A stretch of 60,543 bases of DNA from Micromonospora sp. MH99 (GTDB lineage: Bacteria > Actinomycetota > Actinomycetes > Mycobacteriales > Micromonosporaceae). The notes under the pieces are model-generated. The model did no database searches. It had not been told where the DNA came from and saw only the letters and a list, made by a program, of their open reading frames with translations. Shown here piece by piece: positions 26,501 to 33,763 of the stretch (position 1 is its first letter; each line of letters starts with the position of its first letter). The translations under genes were made by a program, and so were the position numbers. Location of the stretch: positions 1-60,543 of the forward strand of contig NZ_MUZA01000035.1 in NCBI RefSeq assembly GCF_021442385.1, read 5' to 3'.

Positions 26501-27191
26501 TCTTCACAAGGTTATGGAATCTCTTAGCGAACTGGTCGGCCCCGACTGGTGCGGGCTTCTTCCTGGTAGTTACGGCACCCTCAAACGCCTTGGGCCCAAC
26601 CAAGACCGCCACTAGGGCCAGACCGAAAACCGTCCCGGCCTGAGGCAGGAGAGCTTTGACGGTGGCTTGGAAGTTGTCGTCCGTGAACGCCTCGGCGGCT
26701 GCGGCTTGTAAGACGACCCATAACGTGGCGACGACGGCGGCTAGCACGATACCAGCCAGCAAGGAATGCCAGTTCTCCTTCACCCATTTCGGAATGCTTA
26801 GGTGCGTCTGAGTCTGCTCTTGATGGAGGCCGTCGTCGAATTCTTCCTCCTTGCCCAAGCCGAGATCATCGGATATAGAGTCGATGAAGTTTCGCTTGAG
26901 ATCTTGACCGCCATACTTCCAGGCGTCGTAGCGTGCAACCCGCACCTTCTTGCCGGCTACAGCACTCAGGTGCTTTGCAATCATCGAGTAGACACTGGAC
27001 TTACCCGAACCCCAAGGCCCAAAGAGAGCAATGTTAACTGGCGACTGCGCCTTCAGCGCGATCTCGGCAACGGCCTTGGCGATGGCTTCGTGTTCAAGAA
27101 GGTCTCTGTAATCCTCGCCGAGACGATTGTCTGGAATTAAATCTTCACTTCGCACCACCTCCGCAGGTAGTGCTGTTCGTCTTCCGAACAT
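23574..27191 (-). CDS. KAP-family P-loop NTPase, large membrane-associated
   Basis: 1205 residues from ATG 27191, chosen for GAAGGG 8 nt upstream; an upstream in-frame extension lacks homology. Walker A is GPWGSGKSS (residues 58-66) and Walker B is LVVFIDELDRC (240-250), followed by CAFIVAADRE. Two membrane helices (about 143-162 and 184-201) sit between Walker A and B, the hallmark of KAP NTPases. The C-terminal 700 residues are Ala/Leu/Glu-rich and probably helical repeats. KAP proteins include putative defence ATPases. GC content is visibly lower than in flanking genes, and TTA leucine codons occur at residues 18 and 399. No partner gene is adjacent. Confidence 0.88.
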   Translation of the reverse strand: MFGRRTALPAEVVRSEDLIPDNRLGEDYRDLLEHEAIAKAVAEIALKAQSPVNIALFGPWGSGKSSVYSMIAKHLSAVAGKKVRVARYDAWKYGGQDLKRNFIDSISDDLGLGKEEEFDDGLHQEQTQTHLSIPKWVKENWHSLLAGIVLAAVVATLWVVLQAAAAEAFTDDNFQATVKALLPQAGTVFGLALVAVLVGPKAFEGAVTTRKKPAPVGADQFAKRFHNLVKKVLSGRPERLVVFIDELDRCAPEDVVATLIDLKTFLDQDACAFIVAADREVLERALRKLPQAKPVREDEPYYSTPGAFLDKIFQHQIALPPLRSRALTKFARDLADARGGIWEELRTRSQQAYEIAIFALIPVHVRSPRRVKVLLNNYATTVRIAEARAIPWLDRAHELAVLTVLQTEFPVVADEMRRIPRLLAYLRGDEGAQTDEAHDAVRRLSIEPDPAKRVPDAGEEAPAGELLADAAEGRSGQVEQANETLRRHLGTYLAKVAAAGIGDPRPDLFYLQGAAGHQTLGDPRLGDVIDFATDTAPDQVVAEFEAQESSTLVIAIPLLVTEGDNTTGPGRVFAYEAACKLIERVDPDYGEVIAREAAPSLIAALKARTLSRDSLPGALLVGCWSGASDAVKDTLDGLRRESDPEDLLGRLALLLPHMEGDASLVLVEMLADWFSDLPQPLLTALSTAPIESAETLWHRVQDLVLDTLNDLETSEPAPVPPGRARPASKPEYTGKGVQRLEDLVDAATSRPDGERLLSSIFALAQSTTACAPLRQWALDNADKHVATMGSPVLRARHALLGLRDYPMEDTAAWSAMLPSIPTTDDTEVAALAAEVFTSTLVPSLGAAVHPDTLSLLPLLAAKVHDLSAMDVEKVAEVLTQTLSSMGWEGAANDDEAASLLWARKEALFGIAAALFTPETEARLAKPLVDDLALVPETIPLPSSVTTNWVKLCALLPAAAARSLSARIDEYKPGDGEEAATLRLKLGVRAVFGGIAPAAAEVARIPEAEQTTLITDAWFALSPAPNEVRSLIGKVAITPLTLSRYCVGLSTDDRTRIWVAVAETNGTAALLQAAGQAGIGAAAVEYARTVVKSKTREAERTEQIELLLGARVSPDPGVSTQVRKAASELAEDLLARNVAGDLRSAARVVVWAGGAGYGHTLSLREGFMAGVKQHNKALSKSLAKDLADQGLLTVAKKSALTKLLGR

Positions 27192-27640
27192 GCGCGACCC
27201 TTCTGCGCCGCAGGGAACGCTAGACGGCGGCCACCGTTTGACATGCGAGGTGGGGCCGGGCGGGCGCGACGCAACCATGCCGTGAACATCTGTCTGCTGC
27301 GGACACACGTGAGATCTTGGTCGCAGCGTGCCATAGCGTAGACCCTGGACAACGAGTCAGCTATGTCTGGCGGTGTCCAGGAGCGATTAGTGCTTCGTTG
27401 GCCGTCCACGATCGGCCCTCGGCGGGCCCGGGGCCTGGTTCTCCTCGACCCACCCGCAGCCGGCACGCCGGCATGCGCTGACCTTCGGTTAAAGGGAACT
27501 CCCGGTGAAGGTCGTCACGTCTGTTGACGTTCGGGCCTCGACCGATACCCTATCCGGCCTCGGCCTCGGCCGTTAATGTCAACGACTGATGTCACGTCGT
27601 CGCTGCTGCATTCGGCCGGGCCGGATCGGAGTACCGCTGG
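27192..27640. other. Gene-free stretch upstream of the KAP gene
   Basis: About 450 bp with no supported gene; the short ORFs here lack homology and ribosome sites. It must contain the KAP promoter. One inverted repeat is visible (CCTGGAC at 27344-27350 with GTCCAGG at 27375-27381), plus a loose GTTGACGTT/AATGTCAAC pair near 27526-27582. Confidence 0.4.
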
Positions 27641-27837
27641 CGACGGGCTCGCCTATATGTGTGTCCCCGGTGTGCTCCGACAGATGGATGTCGACATCGC
27701 CGAGGGCGATGCTCACGTAGAGGGGCAAGTCAGAGGCGAACCGGTGCTCCCACTGCTTCACGAACCAAGGCCGGCGTCCAGGTCGCGGCGGTGTTCGCGT
27801 CCGCTGTCCGGAGGACAGGCGCAAGGCGTTCGGTCAT
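27640..27837 (-). pseudogene. Decayed glyoxalase/bleomycin-resistance (VOC) gene
   Basis: From ATG 27837 the frame gives MTERLAPVLRTADANTAATW, the usual start of a VOC protein. Restoring one T after TGG (TGG-TAC) and one T in GGTT-TC recovers GLGFVKQWEHRF, and the third frame then continues into SDLPLYVSIALGDVDIHLSEH, another VOC hallmark. So two single-base deletions separate three in-frame pieces. Similarity fades after about GEPVASG, so the 3' half is lost. It is downstream of DUF397 on the same strand. Confidence 0.65.
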
Positions 27838-27945
27838 CCAGAACGTCTGGCACCGAGTCGCGATGAGTGGGCCGGTCCGATCATCGGACGTGCCCTCAGC
27901 GCTGCCTCGCACCGGCCGGCCATCGGGCTCTGCGTCCGGCGTCTA

Positions 27946-28137
27946 TCACGGCCGCTCAATGACCTGAGCGACGAACGCCCGCCAAGCCGACGGACCGAAG
28001 GTCAGGGCCGGGCCGGCAGGGTCCTTGCTGTCTCGCACACCGACGACACCGGGCAGATTGCTTGCCACCTCGACGCAGTTCCCGCCGCTCGCGCCGCTGC
28101 GGGTGGACTTGCGCCACCGGGCGTTACTGAGGTCCAT
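27946..28137 (-). CDS. DUF397 domain protein
   Basis: 63 residues (MDLSNARWRKSTRSGASGGNCVEVA...VRDSKDPAGPALTF...WRAFV), a complete DUF397 unit. Such proteins are encoded next to DUF5753-type HTH regulators across actinomycetes and act with them in developmental or antibiotic control (WhiJ-like systems). Its first bases overlap the end of the HTH gene by 14 bp, so translation is coupled. A longer in-frame start four codons upstream is less likely. Confidence 0.88.
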   Translation of the reverse strand: MDLSNARWRKSTRSGASGGNCVEVASNLPGVVGVRDSKDPAGPALTFGPSAWRAFVAQVIERP

Positions 28138-28930
28138 GATGGCTCTCAACTTCCTTCAGCAGGTCGATGGACTGCCGGCGCGGTAGAGCCTCGTTGCGGA
28201 CGCTCTCCCACCGTGCCTGAAGCGTAGCCACATCATCGTCCTTGTCGATGACGTCACCGCCAAGCTGGTTTTCGAGGTGGCCTACCCATCCGCCCTCCTT
28301 GGAGCGGGCAAGCGCGAACGGTCCGGATAGCCCGATGTGCAGGCCGCTGGCGGCCGGTACGACGTGGACGTGAACGTGTGGAAGCTCGGCCATCGCGATG
28401 AGATGGGCGATCTGCTGAGCCATGATTCCGCCGAGATCATTACCAGTACGCCGTATCGCGCCTTCGTCCAGCACGGCGACGAACTGCGGCCGGTGCTCTC
28501 CGGTGAGGATCGCCTGCCGGCTCATGCGCGCCCGCACGCGCTGCTCAACCTCGTCGTCGGTGAGGCTTTCGTCTGTCCGCAGGACGGTGCGGGCGTAGTG
28601 CTCTACCTGTAGTAGGCCGGGAATCAGGTTGGGCTCGAAGTAGCGAAGCTGTGTCGCTTCGCGCTCAGCGTCGAGCCAGGGCAGGAACCACGACGGTGCG
28701 CCAAATTTCGTCGCCAAGCGCTCGAAGAGCCCGCCATTTTTCAGCGCCCGATCGGTGCCCTTGATGAAGTCCATCGTCAGTGCTCGGGTGCCGCTCTCCA
28801 CGGCGCTGACATGCGAAGCGCTGAAACCCGCAGCCCGGCCGAACGACTCCTGCGTAATCCGGGACGCTCCACGAGCACGGCGGATCTCGCTCACGATGAA
28901 GTCCGCGAGGGGACTTGGCACGTCAGCCAT
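28124..28930 (-). CDS. HTH regulator with DUF5753 domain
   Basis: 268 residues. The XRE-type helix-turn-helix occupies residues about 12-65 (RITQESFGRAAGFSASHVSAVESGTR). The DUF5753 domain follows from about 90 to 262 (LRYFEPNLIPGLLQVEHYARTVL, FVAVLDEGAIRR). It pairs with the overlapping DUF397 gene, as in WhiJ-type regulator pairs. The ATG at 28930 has GAGGAG 7 nt upstream. It is divergent from the small-protein pair at 29173, so it may share a control region with them (28931-29172). Confidence 0.92.
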   Translation of the reverse strand: MADVPSPLADFIVSEIRRARGASRITQESFGRAAGFSASHVSAVESGTRALTMDFIKGTDRALKNGGLFERLATKFGAPSWFLPWLDAEREATQLRYFEPNLIPGLLQVEHYARTVLRTDESLTDDEVEQRVRARMSRQAILTGEHRPQFVAVLDEGAIRRTGNDLGGIMAQQIAHLIAMAELPHVHVHVVPAASGLHIGLSGPFALARSKEGGWVGHLENQLGGDVIDKDDDVATLQARWESVRNEALPRRQSIDLLKEVESHHGPQ

Positions 28931-29141
28931 TCAACGCTCCTCAAATCGGAGATCGACTACCCGAGGTGCCACATCCCGGGGTCCTGTCCGCCAGCTCCGG
29001 CCCGGACACCTGGAACGCCTTCCGAGCGTAGCGACATGGGCAGCAGAGTGTCACCAGGCGGCGCGGCCGGTAGGGACCACGAGACCCGGCGGTCGCGTTC
29101 GTAGCGGGGCCGCTCCCAACGGGCGAGCACTCACGGGAGTG

Positions 29142-29167
29142 GCCCCTTCCCAACCGCACCAAGGGGC
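29142..29167 (+). promoter_or_regulatory. Hairpin that can hide the ribosome binding site of the 29173 gene
   Basis: GCCCCTT (29142-29148) can pair perfectly with AAGGGGC (29161-29167) around a 12-base loop. AAGGGG is the Shine-Dalgarno sequence of the ATG at 29173, 6 nt upstream. Folding would block translation, and a protein, antisense or temperature change could release it. Regulation is inferred from pairing alone. Confidence 0.45.
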
Positions 29168-29172
29168 AGACC

Positions 29173-29454
29173 ATGCCCGACAACAAGCCCGAGAAGGTTG
29201 GGAAGATGAAGGCCGGGGACGTGATTCACCTGACCACCGCGGCGAGCGTGCAGTTCCTGCGCCCGATCTTCGTACGCGTCATCCGCGAGTTGCCCGAGCG
29301 GCACACGTACGACGGGTGGGTCTGGATCGAGGGCTACCAGCTCAACGCGGCGGGCGACGCGGTGGCGCGGCGCGAGTTGTACGTGCGGCGGGCGGGCGTA
29401 CGGATGCAGAGCCTGCCAGCCGAACGCCGACGGGTTTCGGTGCGGGTCGGATGA
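29173..29454 (+). CDS. Conserved small actinobacterial protein, unknown function
   Basis: 93 residues with no domain I can name. The core (MKAGDVIHLTTAASVQFLRPIFVRVIRELPERHTYDGWVWIEGYQLNAAGDAVARRELYV) looks like a compact beta-rich fold of the kind encoded beside DUF5753/DUF397 regulators. AAGGGG is a good ribosome site but can be hidden in a hairpin. The TGA overlaps the ATG of the next gene by 4 bp (ATGA). Confidence 0.7.
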   Translation: MPDNKPEKVGKMKAGDVIHLTTAASVQFLRPIFVRVIRELPERHTYDGWVWIEGYQLNAAGDAVARRELYVRRAGVRMQSLPAERRRVSVRVG

Positions 29455-29726
29455 TCGCGCGCCCACGCCCGCACCTGCCGATGCGTCCGGCTTGGCTGTG
29501 CCGTAACTGCGCCGCGCCCTGGCCGTGCGGACCGGCTCAGCTCGCGCTCGCGGCCGAGTTCTACGGTCATTCCATCGCGCTGGCGTTCTACCTCGCCGCG
29601 TCGATGCAGGAGGCGATCCAGGACGCGTACGGCTTGGGGCTGCGTCCGAACCCGGCGGCGATGCACGCCAGGTTCCTCGGGTGGTTGTCCCTGGCCCGAC
29701 GGCCTCGCCGGTCCGGTCGAGTCTGA
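29451..29726 (+). CDS. Conserved small Cys-containing protein, unknown function
   Basis: 91 residues. The N-terminus has RPAWLCRNCAAPWPCGPA, where the CxxC plus a third Cys may bind zinc, followed by a helical region (LALAAEFYGHSIALAFYLAASMQEAIQDAYG). Similar short actinobacterial proteins are sometimes labelled flavin reductase without visible support. It starts within a 4-bp ATGA overlap of the preceding gene, so both are translated together. Confidence 0.65.
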   Translation: MIARPRPHLPMRPAWLCRNCAAPWPCGPAQLALAAEFYGHSIALAFYLAASMQEAIQDAYGLGLRPNPAAMHARFLGWLSLARRPRRSGRV

Positions 29727-29771
29727 GGTCCTGTGCGTGCCGGCGATGGTGGCCCAGTCAGGCAGTCGGGC

Positions 29772-29803
29772 TTGCATCCGATACCCAGGTACGGGCTTAC
29801 CGT
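29772..29803 (+). promoter_or_regulatory. MerR-type promoter with long spacer and dyad
   Basis: TTGCAT (29772-29777) and TACCGT (29798-29803) are 20 bp apart, and the spacer holds the dyad TACC-CA-GGTA. An over-long spacer with a dyad in it is the hallmark of MerR-activated promoters. The -10 box ends 6 nt before the ATG at 29810, so the transcript is probably leaderless. Confidence 0.6.
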
Positions 29804-29809
29804 CGAGGT

Positions 29810-30166
29810 ATGAGTGATCGCCACATCACTACTGACGACGCCTGGGTGCCGGATGCCTGCACCCTCCCGACGGCCGAGCGGCCGCTGCGGCTCGCCGAGT
29901 GGGATCGGTTCTTCACCGGCGCGGTGCGGGGCATCGACCGGCTGTCGGCGCGGCATCTGCGGTTGCAGCTCGACGGTGCCGCGCGGGTCGAGGAGGTGGC
30001 GCGGGACCTGACGGCCAGGGAGTCATCCTGCTGCTCGTTCTTCACCTTCGGCCTCTCCCGGCCGGACCCCGACTCGCTCTCGCTGGACGTCCTCGTGCCG
30101 CCGGCCCACGTCGACGTGCTCAACGCCCTCGCCGAGCGGGCCCGGTCTCCGCGGACCCGGAGTTGA
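29810..30166 (+). CDS. Cys-containing protein paired with a MerR regulator
   Basis: 118 residues of a family often found beside MerR genes in actinobacteria; no named domain. Cys17 (DACTLPTAERPLRLAEWD) and the pair Cys74-Cys75 (ARESSCCSFFTF) stand out as possible metal or thiol ligands. The next gene starts on a TTG overlapping its TGA (TTGA), so the two are coupled. A role in metal or thiol stress is inferred from the cysteines and from the Cys-rich MerR partner. Confidence 0.75.
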   Translation: MSDRHITTDDAWVPDACTLPTAERPLRLAEWDRFFTGAVRGIDRLSARHLRLQLDGAARVEEVARDLTARESSCCSFFTFGLSRPDPDSLSLDVLVPPAHVDVLNALAERARSPRTRS

Positions 30167-30615
30167 CCGGGTCGGGCCTGCGCAGCGGTCAACTGGCCGA
30201 CGCGGCAGGGGTCAACCAGCAGACGCTGCGCTACTACGAGCGGCGGGGCCTGCTCGACCCGCCGCAGCGTTCGCCGGGCGGGCACCGGCTCTACCCGGCC
30301 GAGACGGTCACCCTGCTGCGCGTCATCAAGACCGCGCAGCGCCTGGGCTTCACCCTCGACGAGGTGGCGGACCTGCTCGACGCTGGCAGACACCGGCACC
30401 GGGGTCGATCCGACACCGGCCTCCAGGCGCGAGCGAGGGAAAAACTTGTCGAGATCGAGCAGAGGCTGGCGGACCTGACGGTCATCCGTGACACCCTGCG
30501 GGACGCCATCTCGGCCGGCTGCGACGACCTGGTCACCTGCGCCGCAAACACCTGCTGCCCCCTGCCCTTCGCGGAACTGGCGGAGCAACGTCAAGAGGGG
30601 AGCCGCGCCCGCTGA
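30163..30615 (+). CDS. MerR-family regulator with C-terminal cysteine cluster
   Basis: 150 residues from TTG 30163. The winged helix-turn-helix (residues 7-45, LADAAGVNQQTLRYYERRGLL) and coiled dimer helix are typical of MerR. The C-terminus carries Cys120, Cys126, Cys131 and Cys132 (ending NTCCPLPF), suited to binding a soft metal or an oxidant. Probably activates the promoter at 29772 and so controls itself. A strong terminator follows at 30633. Confidence 0.88.
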   Translation: MTGSGLRSGQLADAAGVNQQTLRYYERRGLLDPPQRSPGGHRLYPAETVTLLRVIKTAQRLGFTLDEVADLLDAGRHRHRGRSDTGLQARAREKLVEIEQRLADLTVIRDTLRDAISAGCDDLVTCAANTCCPLPFAELAEQRQEGSRAR

Positions 30616-30632
30616 GTCCAGCCAGGCGACGA

Positions 30633-30669
30633 ACCGGCCGGGTGGGTTGCCCCACCCGGCCGGTGTTTT
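30633..30669. terminator. Perfect GC-rich hairpin terminator
   Basis: ACCGGCCGGGTGGG pairs perfectly over 14 bp with CCCACCCGGCCGGT around a 4-base loop, followed by GTTTTC. It stands between the convergent merR-type and GH31 genes and should stop both. Confidence 0.85.
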
Positions 30670-30680
30670 CGAACGCCGTC

Positions 30681-33473
30681 TCAGTGCTTCTTGAACACCG
30701 GCATGGTGTCCAGGGTGGTGGTGATGTTCTGCGTGGTGCCGCCCCGGTACGTCTTGCCGGTGAAGATGTCGGTCCAGGTGTTGCCCGGCGGGAACCACAC
30801 CGACGTCGTGGCGGTGGTGCCCGGCGTCGTCACCGGTGCCACCAGGTAGTCCGGGCCGTAGAGGTACTGCGAGCCGGCGGTGGCGTACGCGCCCTGCTCG
30901 TTCGGGTACGCCAGGTACATCGAGCGGACGATCGGCGTACCCGTGCGGGTGGCCTCCTTGGCGGCGGCGTAGGTGTACGGCTGCAGTTCCTTGCGCAGGT
31001 TCAGGAACTTCTTGGCCGACGCGTTGGCCGCCGGGCCGTACTGCCAGGGCAGCCGGTCACTGTGGTTCGAGTGCAGCCTGTCGATCGGCTGGAACGTGCC
31101 GAACTGCACCCACCGGGCGTAGAGGTCGTCGGGCAGCTTGGTGCTGCCCGGTTCGGTGCCCGGCTCCTGCAGGCCACCCGTGTGCCCGCCGATGTCGTGG
31201 CTGACCGCGGCCAGCCCGGTCGCGGCCGACTCGCCCGGCGTGTAGCCGACCTCCATCTGCAGCGTCGACCAGTCACTGGTGGTGTCGCCGGTGAAGTGCA
31301 GCGTGGTGCGCTTGTCGGCCCACGGGCCGGTCGCCACCGGGGTCGGGCTGCCGTAGCCGCCGGCCTGCAACGAGCCGTACGCCCGGGAGAAGGCGAAGCC
31401 GGTCTTGTCGGCGTACTGCTGGTTGATCCACGCGTCGGCGGTCACCCCGGCGAGGGAGGACTTCGTGTTGTCGCAGCACCAGTCCAGCCACCAGAGGTCC
31501 GGGCCCTTGCTGCCCTTGGGCAGCATCTCGTCGTGCAGTTGCAGGTACGCCTTGAGCTGGTCCGGGTCGCCGAAGTCGAACGCGTAGCAGTCGGGGCCGC
31601 CGTTGCAGCCGACGCGCTGGAGCTTGCCCTTCGCGGTGGCCTGCGCCTGGGCGAACTTCGGGTCCGAGCCGAGGATGCTCGGGTGGATGTTGATGCCGGT
31701 GTGCAGGCCCTGCCTCTTCGCCCAGTCGAAGAACGCCTTCGGGTCGGGGATCCGGGTGGGGTCGATGCTCCAGCCGTTCCACTTGTCCGGCGCCTTGATG
31801 TCGGTGTCGAGGACAAGCACATCCATGGGTACGCCCTCGGCCTTGGCCCGGGCCACCAAGTTCTGGAACTCGGTGGCGGTGCGGTCGTAGTACTCGGAGT
31901 ACCACACCCCGTACGCCCACTTCGGCAGCAGCTTCGTGGGCCCGGTCAGGGTGGCCAGGTCCTTCAGGGCCCGGGTGAAGTCCTGCCCGTACGCGAAGAC
32001 GTAGCCGTCCTGCTCCGCGGCGGGTCGGGGCTTGGTGGTGCGCAGGGCCGAGGTCGAGTCGTCGAGGAGGTACCAGCCGTCCTGGTAGAGCAGGCCCGGG
32101 GCGGTGAGCGCGGAACCGGTCACGCCGTCCAGGCCCCGGCGGTAGCCGCCGAGCGGCGCGTGCGGGGCGAGCAGCGGGGCGTCCTTGCTCGTGACGGCGA
32201 CCGTGTCGACGTTGACGTTGCAACTGGCGTCCGTGGGGCACCCCAGCGTCACCGTGTTGGTGCCACGGTCGAGGTGGACCGGGACGGAAACGGTGTTCCA
32301 GTAGTCCCAGCCGCTGGTCGGCGGAAGGGTCGCCGTGACCGCCGCCGTCCCGGCCGTGACCGACATGGTGCGCGCCTGGCTCGGCTGGGCGCCGGCCTGG
32401 CCGTTGGCGTAGCGGATCTGCACCTGGTAGTCACCCGGGGACGGAACATCAGTCACGGTGAGCGCGACGGCGGCCGTGGTGCTTTCCAGGCCGGCAAGGA
32501 ATCCCGTACCGGAAGCGCCGTTGTGGTCGTTCGCAGGCCGCGCGCCGCCGGTCAGGGCGCCGGTCTCGGCCTCGCCGAGGGTGCCGAAGCGCAGGGGCTG
32601 CGGCTGGGGTGCGGCCGGCGCCGGGAACGGATCACCCGGGTTGACCACCGCGAGGCTGTCGACGTTCACGTTGCCGGAGTCGGTGGGACCCCGTACGACG
32701 CTGATCTCGTGCCGACCCGCGGTGAGGTCGACAGGCACGCTGGCCAGGCCCCAGGTGTCCCAGTTCGCGGTGGGCGGCAGCGTCAGCGTACGGCCGGCGT
32801 CGCCGTCGACCGTGACCGTCAGGGTGCGGGCCACGTTCTGGCCGTCGCCGCCGGTGCTGTTGGCGTAGCGGACCGAAAGTTGCTTCGCGCCGCCTGCCGG
32901 CGCGTCGAGCGCGAACGTGGCCGAGTCGCCGGACGAGGCGAAACCTGCCGCGAAGCCGCGCCCGGTGTATCCCCGGTGGTCGGTGGCCACGCCGGGACCG
33001 TTCAGCTGTAGTGACTCGGCCTCGCAGAGCGTGCCGAACGCGCACGCCGGAGCGGTGTGGCCGGCCCAGGGCTGGCCCTGCACGACCTGCTTGCCGGTCT
33101 TGAGCCGCACCGTCAGGTTGTCGGCGGTGAACGCGCCCGAGCCGACCTGGTAGCGCAGCGTCATCTCACCTGTGTCGATGGTGAGCCAGCCGTTGTCGAC
33201 GTGCTTGGTGAACCGCGTACGGGGGAAGTCGTCGCGCCCGATGGCGTTGAACGTGGCGGCGTCGGTGAACCTGCCGTCCTTCTGGTACTCGGTGCGGATC
33301 AGGGTCGGGGACAGCACCTCGAACCGAGCGTTACCCGACCGTACGGCTGTGTCCTGGCCCTTGTTGGGCCTGGCCTGCGCCGGCCCGGCCGGAGCGAGCG
33401 CCAGCCCCGTGATGAGAATGCCGGCCGCGGCGGCTGCCGTCGCGCGGCGACGCGGTGAGTTCCGATAGAGCAA
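30681..33473 (-). CDS. Secreted GH31 glycoside hydrolase with two CBM-like modules
   Basis: 930 residues. The signal peptide ends near AQA (residue 34). The GH31 N-terminal beta domain (35-145) is followed by two consecutive CBM6/35-like modules (about 150-278 and 300-428; each starts GTLxEAE and ends NVNVDxxAV). Then come the remaining GH31 parts with the TIM barrel. The likely nucleophile is Asp664 (WWLDW) and the acid/base Asp730 (HFTGD). GH31 covers alpha-glucosidases, alpha-xylosidases and transglycosidases; the exact specificity is open. Start is TTG with GAGGAG 6 nt upstream. An expansin gene lies 290 bp upstream on the same strand. Confidence 0.88.
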   Translation of the reverse strand: MLYRNSPRRRATAAAAAGILITGLALAPAGPAQARPNKGQDTAVRSGNARFEVLSPTLIRTEYQKDGRFTDAATFNAIGRDDFPRTRFTKHVDNGWLTIDTGEMTLRYQVGSGAFTADNLTVRLKTGKQVVQGQPWAGHTAPACAFGTLCEAESLQLNGPGVATDHRGYTGRGFAAGFASSGDSATFALDAPAGGAKQLSVRYANSTGGDGQNVARTLTVTVDGDAGRTLTLPPTANWDTWGLASVPVDLTAGRHEISVVRGPTDSGNVNVDSLAVVNPGDPFPAPAAPQPQPLRFGTLGEAETGALTGGARPANDHNGASGTGFLAGLESTTAAVALTVTDVPSPGDYQVQIRYANGQAGAQPSQARTMSVTAGTAAVTATLPPTSGWDYWNTVSVPVHLDRGTNTVTLGCPTDASCNVNVDTVAVTSKDAPLLAPHAPLGGYRRGLDGVTGSALTAPGLLYQDGWYLLDDSTSALRTTKPRPAAEQDGYVFAYGQDFTRALKDLATLTGPTKLLPKWAYGVWYSEYYDRTATEFQNLVARAKAEGVPMDVLVLDTDIKAPDKWNGWSIDPTRIPDPKAFFDWAKRQGLHTGINIHPSILGSDPKFAQAQATAKGKLQRVGCNGGPDCYAFDFGDPDQLKAYLQLHDEMLPKGSKGPDLWWLDWCCDNTKSSLAGVTADAWINQQYADKTGFAFSRAYGSLQAGGYGSPTPVATGPWADKRTTLHFTGDTTSDWSTLQMEVGYTPGESAATGLAAVSHDIGGHTGGLQEPGTEPGSTKLPDDLYARWVQFGTFQPIDRLHSNHSDRLPWQYGPAANASAKKFLNLRKELQPYTYAAAKEATRTGTPIVRSMYLAYPNEQGAYATAGSQYLYGPDYLVAPVTTPGTTATTSVWFPPGNTWTDIFTGKTYRGGTTQNITTTLDTMPVFKKH

Positions 33474-33643
33474 GATGCGCTCCTCGTCTCATATGGAGGT
33501 AATGAGTCGATGACAACGCTGTCACTCGCCGGAAACACATGTCAACGGCCCTCGGAGGGTGTCGCTTCTCTCTTTCCCGCACCGCCCAGGCATGACCAGC
33601 AGCTCGCCTCGACGCCGCACCTGTGCCGCGTGCCGACGCCCGG

Positions 33644-33722
33644 GATGATCCACTCCAGGTCGGCGATCCGGGGCCATCGGGCCGCTCGGATGCCGCCACA
33701 TCGGCGATCCGGAGTGGATCAC
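33644..33722. repeat. Inverted repeat downstream of the expansin gene
   Basis: Arms start GATCCACTCC and end with GGAGTGGATC; the inner halves match less well. The right arm (GCCGCCACATCGGCGA) closely matches the right arm of the repeat at 53056-53139, so the two are copies of one element. It sits after the expansin stop and before the GH31 start. Confidence 0.6.
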
Positions 33723-33763
33723 GCCGCGCCGCACGCCGCGCCGCAGACGCGGGCCGACGCCGG

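Noticed and set aside
27576..27967. Plus-strand ORFs at 27576-27866 and 27659-27967.
   Set aside because: They are antisense to the decayed VOC gene and have no ribosome sites or domains.
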